A stretch of 64,000 nt of DNA from Pedobacter caeni (GTDB lineage: Bacteria > Bacteroidota > Bacteroidia > Sphingobacteriales > Sphingobacteriaceae): assembly GCF_900129215.1 (NCBI RefSeq), contig NZ_FQUQ01000007.1, positions 1-64,000 on the forward strand, written 5' to 3'. Below the pieces are notes generated by a model, which did not search any database, was not told the DNA's origin, and worked only from the letters and a program-made list of their open reading frames with translations. Each line of letters starts with the position of its first letter. Position 1 is the first letter of the stretch. Position numbers and translations under genes: made by a program. Below are positions 18,092 to 26,551 of the stretch, piece by piece.

Positions 18092-19400
18092 ATATTTTTT
18101 AACCCTGTTCCTTGCCGCAGCAACTGCCGTTTCTGGTTTTGCACAGGCCAACATCTCTCCTGCCCCGGCACAAAGCAAGCAGACCTGTATCCTTGGCGCT
18201 AAATTACACCTGGGCAATGGATCCGTAATCGAGAATGGCTACCTGATCTTTGATAAAGGCAAAATCACCGCAATCGGAGATGCTACTGTTGTCCGTTTAG
18301 ACTTCACAAAAAACGAAGTGATTCAGGCCAATGGCAAACATGTTTATCCTGGATTTATTGCTCCGGTAACGAATTTAGGTCTGGCAGAATTTGAATCGGT
18401 AAAAGCGTCTCTGGATTTTTCTGAGATTGGCAACCTGAATCCTCATATCCGCTCTATCGTAGCTTATAACACCGACTCTAAGGTTCCCGCCACATTAAGA
18501 AGTAATGGCGTCCTGATGGCTCAGGTTACCCCACAGGGTGGCACTGTTTCCGGAAGCTCATCGGTAGTACAGCTGGATGCCTGGAACTGGGAAGATGCTG
18601 CGATTAAGAAAGACGATGCGATGCACCTGAACTGGCCGGTAACCCCAAAGATCAGACCTGGTTTTGGAAACCGTGGCCCTGCACTTTCACCAGAGTTACT
18701 AAAAGAAAGAACACAAAATTCCATCAATGAGCTGGAACAATTGTTTGCTGAAGCCAAAGCCTATTCCGAAACTGCTAAACCAGCGGTTACCAATGCCCGT
18801 CTGGCGGCGATGAAAAACCTGTTTAATGGTACTCAGCGTTTGTTTATTCATGTCGATGAGCAGAAAGACATTCTTGCTGCTGTAAATTTCGCGAAGAAAC
18901 ACCAGATCACTCCGGTAGTCGTTGGTGGAGATGAGGCCTATCTGGTGACAGATTTTTTAAAGCAGAACAATGTTTCTGTGGTGGTAAAGCAACCGCATGC
19001 GCTTCCTAATGCGACGGATGATGATGTGAACATGCCTTATAAAAATGCTGCAGTACTGGTGAACGCCGGGCTGAATGTAGTAGTGAGTATAGATGGTTAC
19101 TGGCAACAAAGGAACCTTCCTTTTATGGCCGGAACCGTTGCGGCATGGGGCCTTGATCCTGAAAAAGCATTACAAACCATTACCCTGAATACCGCTAAAG
19201 TTCTTGGAATTGACAAGCGCACAGGCAGCCTGGAAATGGGTAAGGATGCGACTTTCTTTATCTCCTCCGGAGATGCATTAGACATGAGAACGAACCATGT
19301 GGAAAAAGCATTTATTCAGGGAAGAGACATCAATCTGGATAACCTGCATAAACAACTGGACAAGAAGTTCAGCGATAAATACAACGCACAAAAACCATAA
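18084..19400 (+). CDS. Exported amidohydrolase-like protein, metal motif lost
   Basis: 438 residues with a signal peptide (MNRYFLTLFLAAATAVSGFA). It has the amidohydrolase composite fold, including a C-terminal GSLEMGKDATFFISSG segment. The first metal motif reads YPGFIAPVTNLG, with no HxH, so it probably lacks a normal binuclear site. It resembles the degenerate N-terminal half of the upstream 908-residue protein, suggesting origin by duplication and a role as structural partner. The ATG overlaps the upstream gene's end. Confidence 0.75.
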   Translation: MNRYFLTLFLAAATAVSGFAQANISPAPAQSKQTCILGAKLHLGNGSVIENGYLIFDKGKITAIGDATVVRLDFTKNEVIQANGKHVYPGFIAPVTNLGLAEFESVKASLDFSEIGNLNPHIRSIVAYNTDSKVPATLRSNGVLMAQVTPQGGTVSGSSSVVQLDAWNWEDAAIKKDDAMHLNWPVTPKIRPGFGNRGPALSPELLKERTQNSINELEQLFAEAKAYSETAKPAVTNARLAAMKNLFNGTQRLFIHVDEQKDILAAVNFAKKHQITPVVVGGDEAYLVTDFLKQNNVSVVVKQPHALPNATDDDVNMPYKNAAVLVNAGLNVVVSIDGYWQQRNLPFMAGTVAAWGLDPEKALQTITLNTAKVLGIDKRTGSLEMGKDATFFISSGDALDMRTNHVEKAFIQGRDINLDNLHKQLDKKFSDKYNAQKP

Positions 19401-19421
19401 TTTTTTAGGTTTTTAACCGGC

Positions 19422-19463
19422 AAAACAAAGAGGCCCCCTTAGAAAAGGGGGCCTCTTTGTTTT
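19422..19463. terminator. Strong bidirectional terminator
   Basis: A 19-bp perfect stem (AAAACAAAGAGGCCCCCTT with its complement) and an AGAA loop end in a T-run. It lies between the amidohydrolase pair and the convergent isochorismatase gene. Confidence 0.93.
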
Positions 19464-19505
19464 GATCCATAACCGATCATATGATTGAGCCGGTTCAATT
19501 CATGA

Positions 19506-20141
19506 CTACTTATTCTGGTTAAGAAATTCTTTGGTTGTCATGATCGTTGAATAATAAAAGCCCAATGCGCCCATCAATGCCGTTTGTACATTTTCTGCGG
19601 TTACTGTTGCCCCTTTAACTTCCAGGTCTCTTGTTGCACAGGCATCAGCAATCACCGTACATTCAAAACCAAAGTCTTTGGCAGCTTTTACTGTCGCGTC
19701 AATACAGACATGTGTCATCATACCCACTATCGTTAAATGCGTAATTCCATTGTCTTTCAGGTATTTTAACAAATCTGTTTCCCTAAAACTATTCGGATAA
19801 TGTTTGATGATCAGCTTTTCAGCAGGAAAAGGCTTTACCCGGTCATTTATTTCGACGCCTTTGCTATCTGGCAGAAAAAAGGATGCAGCGGGATCTGTAG
19901 CAATGTGCTGGATGTGGATCACCGGAACTTTTTTCTCTCTGCTCTTCGCTAAAATTTGCTGAACATGGTCAGCAGCCTGTTCAGCACCTACCAGTTCCAT
20001 TTTTCCTCCCTGAAAATAATCGTTTTGGACATCGATAATAATTAATGCTTGTTTCATCTTTTTGGTTTGTTTTGCTGGTGGCATTGCAAATGCCCCAAAT
20101 GTGAATAGAAAATTTAACCCGAGTAATCCTAAATACTTCAT
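19506..20141 (-). CDS. Isochorismatase-like cysteine hydrolase
   Basis: 211 residues. The cysteine-hydrolase triad is visible: Asp37 (IIIDVQND), Lys113 (IIKHYPNSF) and Cys146 (MTHVCIDAT). Family members cleave amides or enol ethers (nicotinamidase, isochorismatase, YcaC types). The N-terminal MKYLGLLGLNFLFTFGAFA looks like a signal peptide, which is unusual for this mostly cytoplasmic family. An internal start at MKQALIIIDVQ (residue 29) would remove it. The Crp/Fnr regulator 97 bp upstream is a likely controller. Confidence 0.82.
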   Translation of the reverse strand: MKYLGLLGLNFLFTFGAFAMPPAKQTKKMKQALIIIDVQNDYFQGGKMELVGAEQAADHVQQILAKSREKKVPVIHIQHIATDPAASFFLPDSKGVEINDRVKPFPAEKLIIKHYPNSFRETDLLKYLKDNGITHLTIVGMMTHVCIDATVKAAKDFGFECTVIADACATRDLEVKGATVTAENVQTALMGALGFYYSTIMTTKEFLNQNK

Positions 20142-20238
20142 TTTAAATACGTTTAATTTGGAAGTAAAAGTAGGTTTCAGCGCTCAGGGGCTAAATGTCC
20201 CAGATCAAGAGGAATGTCAGCACATCGTCAATCTATGG

Positions 20239-20823
20239 CTATTTCAATTTTCTCTTTTTTAACATCCGGCTAAAGAAGGAAGGGGTAACATCAATGTAGG
20301 ACGCAATTTGTTGGTGGCTGAGCTGATGAAGGAGTGCAGGATATTGATGGATAAACTTTTCGAATCGCTCCTCCGCGCTCAGGCTCATACGCTCGACAAT
20401 CCTTTGCTGACTGACTGCGAAGCCGCGCTCTGTAAGAATCCTGAAATAGCGTTCAAAATCCGGGTGTTTTCTGAACAGGATTTCCTGGTTATGCCTGGAT
20501 AAAACAATGGCCTTTGTATTTTCGATGGCTTCAATCCAAAGGTTTCCGGGCGTTCCGGTGACATAACTTCTGATGTCTGCGATCCACCAGTCTCTGACCG
20601 CAATTGTCAGGATATGCTCAAAACCTTTTTCATCAATCAAATAGCTTTTTACACAGCCTTTATCCACAAAAGCAAAGTTTGTACAAGTCTCTCCTGCCCT
20701 CAACAACAGCTGTCCTTTATGGTAAATCCTTTCAAAGACTAAGGATTGAAAGTCTGTTTTTTGCTCATCTGTAAGGGAGATATGCCTTTCTATATTACTG
20801 ATGATCAAATTAAAATTCTCCAT
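20239..20823 (-). CDS. Crp/Fnr-family transcriptional regulator
   Basis: 194 residues. An N-terminal cyclic-nucleotide-binding-type beta-roll (KGQLLLRAGETCTNFAFVDKG) is followed by a C-terminal helix-turn-helix (HQQIASYIDVTPSFFSRMLK) that ends at the recognition helix, as in many Bacteroidota members. The phosphate-binding cassette of true cAMP binders is not obvious, so the ligand is unknown. It lies upstream of the isochorismatase-like gene on the same strand. Confidence 0.85.
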   Translation of the reverse strand: MENFNLIISNIERHISLTDEQKTDFQSLVFERIYHKGQLLLRAGETCTNFAFVDKGCVKSYLIDEKGFEHILTIAVRDWWIADIRSYVTGTPGNLWIEAIENTKAIVLSRHNQEILFRKHPDFERYFRILTERGFAVSQQRIVERMSLSAEERFEKFIHQYPALLHQLSHQQIASYIDVTPSFFSRMLKKRKLK

Positions 20824-21050
20824 GGCACCTTATAAATCTAAAACAGCTGATCAATATTATTAATTAATCAGCTGTTATGCGAAAATGTATTTAATTATTT
20901 TCTTAAAAACGGCTCATTTTGTTGGAAAACGCTTTAGCACAGGCTCCTGAGATGACTTATTCAAGTATCATTTCTTAATACAAAGGACCTTTTCTGCTAA
21001 CATCCCTGCTTTACTTTAGCCGCGGAAAAATTAATCTAAAAATCTATTTA

Positions 21051-24000
21051 ATGATGAGACATCTACTGTGCACCGTCCTGTTGTTTTTCTGTTTTTTTGT
21101 ATTTAAAAACGAATTAGCAGCCCAAACAACGCTAGCCTCCATCTCCGGAGTCATCACGGACAATCAAAACAAACCCATTCCCGGCGTATCTGTTAAGGTA
21201 AGGAATGAGTCTACTGGTTTTACGACCAATACCACGACTAACAACCAGGGGAACTATACTTTTAAGGAGCTTCCTTTAGGGTCACCCTATACCATCACAG
21301 CCACTTATGTGGGTTTTGGACAACAACAAAGAACAGGTTATTCCCTAAATCAGGGCGATGTACTGAAGGTAAATATTGCGATGCAGGATGCCGTTGAAAG
21401 TCTTTCTGTAGTAGAGATCGTAGGATCAGGAATGAAAAACAAAACTGAAAACCTGGGTGCCTCCACGACCATTTCAGCCAGGGACATCACCAAACTTCCT
21501 GTGAATGGCCGTAACTTCACCTCATTAACAGATCTTTCTCCATTGGCAAGAGGTGGAAATATCTCCGGACAGCTTGCTTCTTCCACAAACTTCACTATTG
21601 ATGGGATGAATGCCAAAAACCCAACCTCTGCAGGTGCAACCACAAGCCGAAGTGGCGCACCATATTCCCTTTCTATCGAAGCAGTTAGAGAGTTTAAAGT
21701 GGTGACCAACCAATATGATGTAACTTTTGGTCGCAGCGGAGGAGGAACCATCAGTGCGGTTACCAAATCAGGAACAAATACCCTTACCGGAAGTGCCTTC
21801 ACTTATGGACGTACCGACTGGTTGGCCAGTCCTTACGCCATTAATGGAAATAAACGTCAAAATGATTTCTCTACTTATCAATATGGATTTTCCCTGGGCG
21901 GCCCGATCATCAAAGATAAACTACACTTCTTCGTGGTATGGGATCATCAACGGGATGCACGTCCGCTTCAGGTGGCAGATATACAATCCGCAGCTGATGA
22001 AACCCGCTTAAACCTTACTCAGCCTACGCTGGATCAGTATGTCAGTATTGCGCGCAACAAATATGGTGTAGCCAGCAGCCCACAGTTTGGATCATTTAAT
22101 AAGAAACGAGGTTCTGATGCAGGTTTCGCCCGATTGGATTGGCAGATTAATGATAAAAACCTTTTGTCGATCCGCGATAACTATACCAATGACCGGAATA
22201 AACAGGGTTTGGAAGATAATACAGCTGTCAATCTTTATGAATCATACGGAAATGATAAGAATGTTGACAATAGTCTCCTGGCGAGCTTGAGAACATCCAT
22301 TAACTCCCGTCTGACGAATGAATTGAAAGCACAACATCTTTATACTTATCAGTTGAGTAGCCCCGGAGATCAGCTGCCTTCACAAAATATCCCAAGAGCT
22401 GTTGTGGAAGGTGTAGCTTCTGTAATCGGTGGAAAATCCAAAACCACCAATATACAAATGGGGGGACATCGTTTCGCTCAGGAGGGCTTTACCAATAATG
22501 TATTTCAACTGGTAGATAATCTTTATTATAACACCGATAAAATCAAATATACTTTTGGTACGGACTTAATGTACACCCGGGCGCATTCTACTTATGGAAG
22601 TGAGCTGAATGGCCGTTTTTATTTTGCCGCTGATGCCAAAAACAACCTGACTGCTCTGGATAACTTTAACAATTTAAAGCCTTATCGTTACACACGTGAA
22701 GTTCCACTTGTTGCAGACCCTAGTGTAACTCAGGGCATATTTAGTGCCGCTCTATACGCACAAATGCAAACAAAATTAGCTTTGGGTCTTGATATGATCG
22801 CTGGTATACGCGGAGACTATACCAATTATCCGAAAGCAGCTTTCAATCAACTGGTATTTGATGAATTAGGCCTACGTACGGACAATTCGCTTTCGACTTT
22901 TCAAATCCAGCCAAGAATTCAATTGAACTGGGATATCAATGAAAACCATACCGACTATCTACGCTTCGGAGCTGGTATTTTCTCTTCAGACATCAATAAT
23001 TACGCGACCATCAACAATATGGTATTTGACGGAAACCACCTTGCTTCCTTAGATGTAAGAGGCGCAAGCGTTCCTACACCAAACTTTCCCGGTTACCGCG
23101 AAAATCCGGCCAGTGCCCCTGGTTTAGACTTATTTAACCTTCCGGGTGTAAGTAAACTGATGACGATCAATACCAATGCTAGCGATGCCAGAGTACCGGT
23201 AGTTTATAAAGCAAATATATCTTACAGTCGTTTCATTACAGACCGTTTAAAAGTAGGAATCACTGGTTATGCTACTTTAGGCAGAAACAACTATATGTAT
23301 GTGGATAGAAATATGGCAACTACCCCGTTTTTCCGCTTATCTAATGAAGACAATCGTGGGGTTTATGTGCCCGTAGCCGGTATTAATGCGGATAATGGCT
23401 CCGCAGACTGGCTACAAGGACGAATCAGCACCAAACTTGGCCGTGTGCTGGAGATGAACAGTAAGGGAAAAGTAAATCAGTTTGCCGCAGTAATTGACGC
23501 TACCTATCAATATTTTAAGGATGGCGAGATTACGGTTAGTTACACCCTTAATGATGCCCGGGACAATACCTCTTATAATGGTAATGTGGCAAACAGTGCC
23601 ACGCTATCGCTGCCAGTAAGGGAAGATCCACGTGATCTGAGTAAAATGACCTATTCTGATAATCAATTCCGCCATAAAATTGTTTTTTATGGAACACTAC
23701 CAACTTTCTATGGATTTAGTGTCGGTGTACGTTATTCGGGAATTGGTGGTACACGTTACAGCTTATTGTCTGGAGTAAACAGCAATGGCGATTTTGTAGC
23801 GACGAATGACCTGGCCTATATTTTTGACAGAAACAACACTGCTGTTCCACAAAACGTCAGAGATGGCTTACAGGCGATCCTGGATAATCCCAATGCCAGC
23901 CAGAGTATGAAAGATTATATCTTAAAATATTCAGGTAAAATTGCAGAAAGAAATGGTGGTAAAAACAATTTCTATGGTGTCTTTGATCTTAGAGTGACGA

Positions 24001-24272
24001 AAAAACTAAAGCTCTACAAAACCCATACCCTTGAATTTTCAGCCGATCTTTTCAATGTTGCGAACCTGCTCAATAAGAAATGGGGCGTGAATGAATCTCT
24101 TGGAAATCAGGCACTATATGCCGGTGGGATACCGAAAACAGATACTAAGCCTGGCACCCCGGCTTTTAATCCGACCACAAACAATTTTGTATATACAGTC
24201 AATTCAGCAGGTGTAGTTAACCCTTCCGGAAATCCTTATCAGGGACAATTGGGGATTCGCTACGCGTTCTAA
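21051..24272 (+). CDS. Oar-like TonB-dependent outer-membrane receptor
   Basis: 1073 residues. A signal peptide (1-24) is followed by a CarboxypepD_reg Ig-like domain (SISGVITDNQNKPIPGVSVKV, about 30-110), a plug domain (LPVNGRNFTSLTDLSPL) and a long beta-barrel. The protein ends in an aromatic residue (GQLGIRYAF), as outer-membrane barrels do. Oar-type receptors import large or unknown substrates with TonB/ExbBD. No SusD partner adjoins it, so a glycan utilisation locus is unlikely. The substrate is unknown. Confidence 0.9.
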   Translation: MMRHLLCTVLLFFCFFVFKNELAAQTTLASISGVITDNQNKPIPGVSVKVRNESTGFTTNTTTNNQGNYTFKELPLGSPYTITATYVGFGQQQRTGYSLNQGDVLKVNIAMQDAVESLSVVEIVGSGMKNKTENLGASTTISARDITKLPVNGRNFTSLTDLSPLARGGNISGQLASSTNFTIDGMNAKNPTSAGATTSRSGAPYSLSIEAVREFKVVTNQYDVTFGRSGGGTISAVTKSGTNTLTGSAFTYGRTDWLASPYAINGNKRQNDFSTYQYGFSLGGPIIKDKLHFFVVWDHQRDARPLQVADIQSAADETRLNLTQPTLDQYVSIARNKYGVASSPQFGSFNKKRGSDAGFARLDWQINDKNLLSIRDNYTNDRNKQGLEDNTAVNLYESYGNDKNVDNSLLASLRTSINSRLTNELKAQHLYTYQLSSPGDQLPSQNIPRAVVEGVASVIGGKSKTTNIQMGGHRFAQEGFTNNVFQLVDNLYYNTDKIKYTFGTDLMYTRAHSTYGSELNGRFYFAADAKNNLTALDNFNNLKPYRYTREVPLVADPSVTQGIFSAALYAQMQTKLALGLDMIAGIRGDYTNYPKAAFNQLVFDELGLRTDNSLSTFQIQPRIQLNWDINENHTDYLRFGAGIFSSDINNYATINNMVFDGNHLASLDVRGASVPTPNFPGYRENPASAPGLDLFNLPGVSKLMTINTNASDARVPVVYKANISYSRFITDRLKVGITGYATLGRNNYMYVDRNMATTPFFRLSNEDNRGVYVPVAGINADNGSADWLQGRISTKLGRVLEMNSKGKVNQFAAVIDATYQYFKDGEITVSYTLNDARDNTSYNGNVANSATLSLPVREDPRDLSKMTYSDNQFRHKIVFYGTLPTFYGFSVGVRYSGIGGTRYSLLSGVNSNGDFVATNDLAYIFDRNNTAVPQNVRDGLQAILDNPNASQSMKDYILKYSGKIAERNGGKNNFYGVFDLRVTKKLKLYKTHTLEFSADLFNVANLLNKKWGVNESLGNQALYAGGIPKTDTKPGTPAFNPTTNNFVYTVNSAGVVNPSGNPYQGQLGIRYAF

Positions 24273-24317
24273 TTCATCACTTAACTAAAGTAGTAAAAGT
24301 TTAAACTACTAAAATTA

Positions 24318-24350
24318 AAAAAGCCGTTAATCAATGATTAACGGCTTTTT
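24318..24350 (+). terminator. Intrinsic terminator after the TonB receptor
   Basis: The stem AAGCCGTTAATCA (24321-24333) pairs with TGATTAACGGCTT (24335-24347) and is followed by a T-run. It lies 49 bp after the receptor stop codon. Confidence 0.88.
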
Positions 24351-24412
24351 ATTTGCGTTGCATGAAGGTTGTAAAATTTTTGTTTTCCTGAATACAAAAG
24401 GCGTTAAAAAGA

Positions 24413-24436
24413 GAGTGACCTCATCCAAGGTCACTC
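24413..24436. terminator. Terminator shared by the tRNA-like genes
   Basis: GAGTGACCT (24413-24421) pairs with AGGTCACTC (24428-24436), with A-rich sequence on the left and T-rich on the right. On the minus strand the tail is TCTTTTT, so it can end the transcript carrying the two minus-strand tRNA-like elements. Confidence 0.75.
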
Positions 24437-24468
24437 TTTTTTAACTAACTTATTATTCATAAAAAAAC

Positions 24469-24614
24469 TGGCTGTTGGGGAAGGAGTCGAACCTTCAAGG
24501 GGTAGTTAGCTATAGTTCAAAAAATCAATTTGTGGTCAACCCATAAACTACGTTTATCCATTTATCCCCGCCACCGAGACAAGGAGGTGTGTCTGCCAAT
24601 TTCACCACCCAACA
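24469..24614 (-). ncRNA. tRNA-Leu-like RNA 1, oversized variable arm, non-decoding anticodon loop
   Basis: On the minus strand TGTTGGG (24614-24608) pairs perfectly with CCCAACA (24479-24473), followed by G and an encoded CCA. The T-arm is perfect (GAAGG-TTCGACT-CCTTC). The D-arm is Leu-like (GTG...TTGGCAGACAC) with T8, A14 and GG18-19. The anticodon arm is CCTCC-TTGTCTC-GGTGG, with a T-T mismatch and a pyrimidine at 37. The variable region is about 70 nt, closed by GGGG/CCCC. At 146 nt it is far too long for tRNA-Leu. A non-translational tRNA mimic is inferred. Confidence 0.7.
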
Positions 24615-24713
24615 TTATGTTAAAGTACTAGTCTGAGTTTTAAGCTTTAAGTTGTTTATTTCTAAATGCACCTTAACTTAGAGCTGAAAAACTTATCACT
24701 CAAAAACTCATTG

Positions 24714-24821
24714 CTGTAGGGGAAGGAGTCGAACCTTCAAGGAGTAGTTAGCCCTTACGGGTTTTCCATATTCTCCACCACCGAGACAAGGAGGTGCGTC
24801 TGCCAATTCCACCACCCTACA
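24714..24821 (-). ncRNA. tRNA-Leu-like RNA 2, same anticodon arm, shorter insert
   Basis: On the minus strand TGTAGGG (24821-24815) pairs perfectly with CCCTACA (24721-24715). The T-arm and the 17-nt anticodon arm are identical to those of the first copy. The variable arm is GGAG/CTCC with a 28-nt insert containing CCC-GTAA-GGG, a GNRA-type hairpin. Acceptor pair changes relative to copy 1 are compensatory (TT to TA with AA to TA), showing selection for structure. The 3' end continues CAA, so CCA is not encoded. Total about 108 nt. Confidence 0.72.
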
Positions 24822-24869
24822 GAGTATAAGCAAATGTTTAAAGAACTATTTTTTGTTACTTGCTTGATA

Positions 24870-24901
24870 CAAATGTAACAACAACCCCAATACGTTGCAA
24901 A
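24870..24901 (-). promoter_or_regulatory. Promoter of the tRNA-like pair
   Basis: On the minus strand, TTTG (24901-24898), 20 bp, then TACATTTG (24877-24870) is an excellent match to the Bacteroidota consensus. It lies about 50 bp before the first tRNA-like element and is divergent from the Lrp gene. Confidence 0.75.
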
Positions 24902-24974
24902 TATTTTAATCATATTATTTTATTTTTACCATATTTATAATTATATTTGAATATCGTTAACAAATATCAAAATC

Positions 24975-25448
24975 ATGCTTAAAAAAGAAAGCCAAAATTT
25001 AGAAATTGATAACCTGGATATTGACATTTTAAAACAGTTGATGCAGGATGCTACGAAACCCTATACAGAAATCGCTAAAGATCTGATCGTTTCGGGCGGA
25101 ACTATCCATGTAAGGATGAAGAAACTTCAGGAAATGGGCATTATCAAAGGTTCTCATTTGATCATAGATGCGCAAAAGGCGGGTTATGACATCTGCGCTT
25201 TCCTGGGAATTTACCTGGAGAAAGGAATTCAATATAAAGATGCGGTAGCGCAGCTGAGTAAAATTAAAGAGGTCGTAGAACTACATTATACAACGGGCTC
25301 CTATAGTATGTTTGCCAAAATCATTTGCAGGGACACCAACCACTTAAGGCATGTCCTGAATGAAGAGATCCAGGCCGTTGAGGGTATCCAACGTACAGAG
25401 ACTTTGATTTCACTGGAAGAAAGCATCAGAAGACAGATTGAATTGTAA
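24975..25448 (+). CDS. Lrp/AsnC-family transcriptional regulator
   Basis: 157 residues. An N-terminal winged helix (DNLDIDILKQLMQDATKPYTEIAKDL, recognition helix near IHVRMKKLQEMG) is followed by the RAM/AsnC effector domain. Lrp-type proteins sense amino acids as multimers and act globally or on neighbouring genes. It lies between the tRNA-like pair and the first RtcB unit, and which gene it controls is not evident. The start at 24975 gives the full family length. Confidence 0.9.
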   Translation: MLKKESQNLEIDNLDIDILKQLMQDATKPYTEIAKDLIVSGGTIHVRMKKLQEMGIIKGSHLIIDAQKAGYDICAFLGIYLEKGIQYKDAVAQLSKIKEVVELHYTTGSYSMFAKIICRDTNHLRHVLNEEIQAVEGIQRTETLISLEESIRRQIEL

Positions 25449-25472
25449 TTCAATCTGTTTTTCTATAAAAAT

Positions 25473-25505
25473 TTGCTTTCTATTTAAATTTAATGATACC
25501 TTTGC
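25473..25505 (+). promoter_or_regulatory. Promoter of the basic-protein/rtcB unit
   Basis: TTTG (25473-25476), 21 bp, then TACCTTTG (25498-25505) matches the Bacteroidota consensus. It would give a transcript with a leader of about 265 nt before the gene at 25779. Confidence 0.7.
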
Positions 25506-25778
25506 AGCAATTCCTTACTATTCATCGTTTTAAATCAAAGGAATCATGACTGAACGTTTCAACATATCGCCCCTTTCGCAAGCTGCCTGATCCAGGCGGA
25601 CGCATCACATTTACTTCTTTAGTATCGTGTAATTAGCTATATGGCTTTATAAGTCAGTATTGCGCATTCGTCTGCCACATTTTCCAGGTCCTGCTGCGAA
25701 CTCAATAAGGGTATATCCCCCATCGGAGGATGAATTGATCCAATTCAACTACTATTATATTTTTTTGAGTACAGTCCA
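25506..25778 (+). other. Long untranslated leader upstream of the basic protein
   Basis: No convincing gene. A 14-codon ORF (25547-25591) follows an AAAGGAA stretch. Short hairpins include GCCTG-ATC-CAGGC (25586-25598), GGG-TATAT-CCC near 25709-25719 and GAATTG-ATC-CAATTC (25732-25746), the last covering the approach to the start codon at 25779. The density of small stems and the leader length suggest a regulatory RNA, but I recognise no riboswitch class. Confidence 0.4.
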
Positions 25779-26546
25779 ATGGACAATTATGAACAATCGT
25801 TCGATGTCTTGCAGTACAGATTAAAATCTGCAAGAAGAAAGAAACGATTACAAAAAAAGGATTTCGATAAGCAATTAATTCAAATCATTAAAAAGGAAAA
25901 ACTGCTTTGGCAAAAGAGACGTGAGTTACCGATGATTCCGCTTGAAACGCCCTATCAGAAAGGATGGAAACGTCATTTTGTGGTTCGGGAAGACATCAAA
26001 AGATCGCCTTCAGCCGGATTTTTCACTACGCTTTTAGAAAAGATCAACACGGTGCAACACCATCCGGATAAGTCTTTCAAAATAAAGAAGAGAAGAAAAG
26101 GCTCCCGCAAAAGAAGCAAAGGACATGAGGTTAGAAGACAGTTTCTGCAAGAGTTTTCTGAATGGTACTGGAACCACCATAGCTTAAAGCTGACGGAACT
26201 GGAGAAAGCGCATTTTCATTTATACGATAAGATGAGCAAAGATGGAAAATCAAAATGTTTTGTTTACCGGTTTAATGAGCCCTGGCGGTATGTATTGCAA
26301 GTAAAGCCCCACATGATCACTGAAGTGAAAATGGTGGACAGTCTTCTGGAACAGGAAATTCAACTGCTGAAAAATTATATTACAAACCATGATTTGCAGC
26401 GCAGAATGAACAAGATCACCGGAAGAGGATACAGCGTATATGGCTGGGGAGAAGAAGTAAAACCCCGTTATCGGATTCCAAAACGAAACCGCACATTATC
26501 CGCCCTAATGGAGGAATGTGCAAATGATGAACAACAACAATATTAA
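25779..26546 (+). CDS. Unknown highly basic protein encoded with RtcB
   Basis: 255 residues, not recognised. It is very rich in Lys, Arg and His, with basic clusters near the N-terminus (SARRKKRLQKKDF) and in the middle (KIKKRRKGSRKRSKG). There is a Trp/Tyr-rich segment (FSEWYWNHHSLKL) and a conserved-looking GRGYSVYGWGEE near the C-terminus. There is no signal peptide or membrane helix. It ends 5 bp before rtcB, so co-expression is likely and an RNA-binding or ligase-partner role is plausible. It is not archease or Ro60. Confidence 0.6.
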   Translation: MDNYEQSFDVLQYRLKSARRKKRLQKKDFDKQLIQIIKKEKLLWQKRRELPMIPLETPYQKGWKRHFVVREDIKRSPSAGFFTTLLEKINTVQHHPDKSFKIKKRRKGSRKRSKGHEVRRQFLQEFSEWYWNHHSLKLTELEKAHFHLYDKMSKDGKSKCFVYRFNEPWRYVLQVKPHMITEVKMVDSLLEQEIQLLKNYITNHDLQRRMNKITGRGYSVYGWGEEVKPRYRIPKRNRTLSALMEECANDEQQQY

Positions 26547-26551
26547 ACGCG

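Noticed and set aside
24469-24821. Two ordinary tRNA genes, read as Asp (GUC) from the anticodon position
   Set aside because: Class II layout, T-T mismatch, pyrimidine at 37 and 108-146 nt length do not fit tRNA-Asp or tRNA-Leu.
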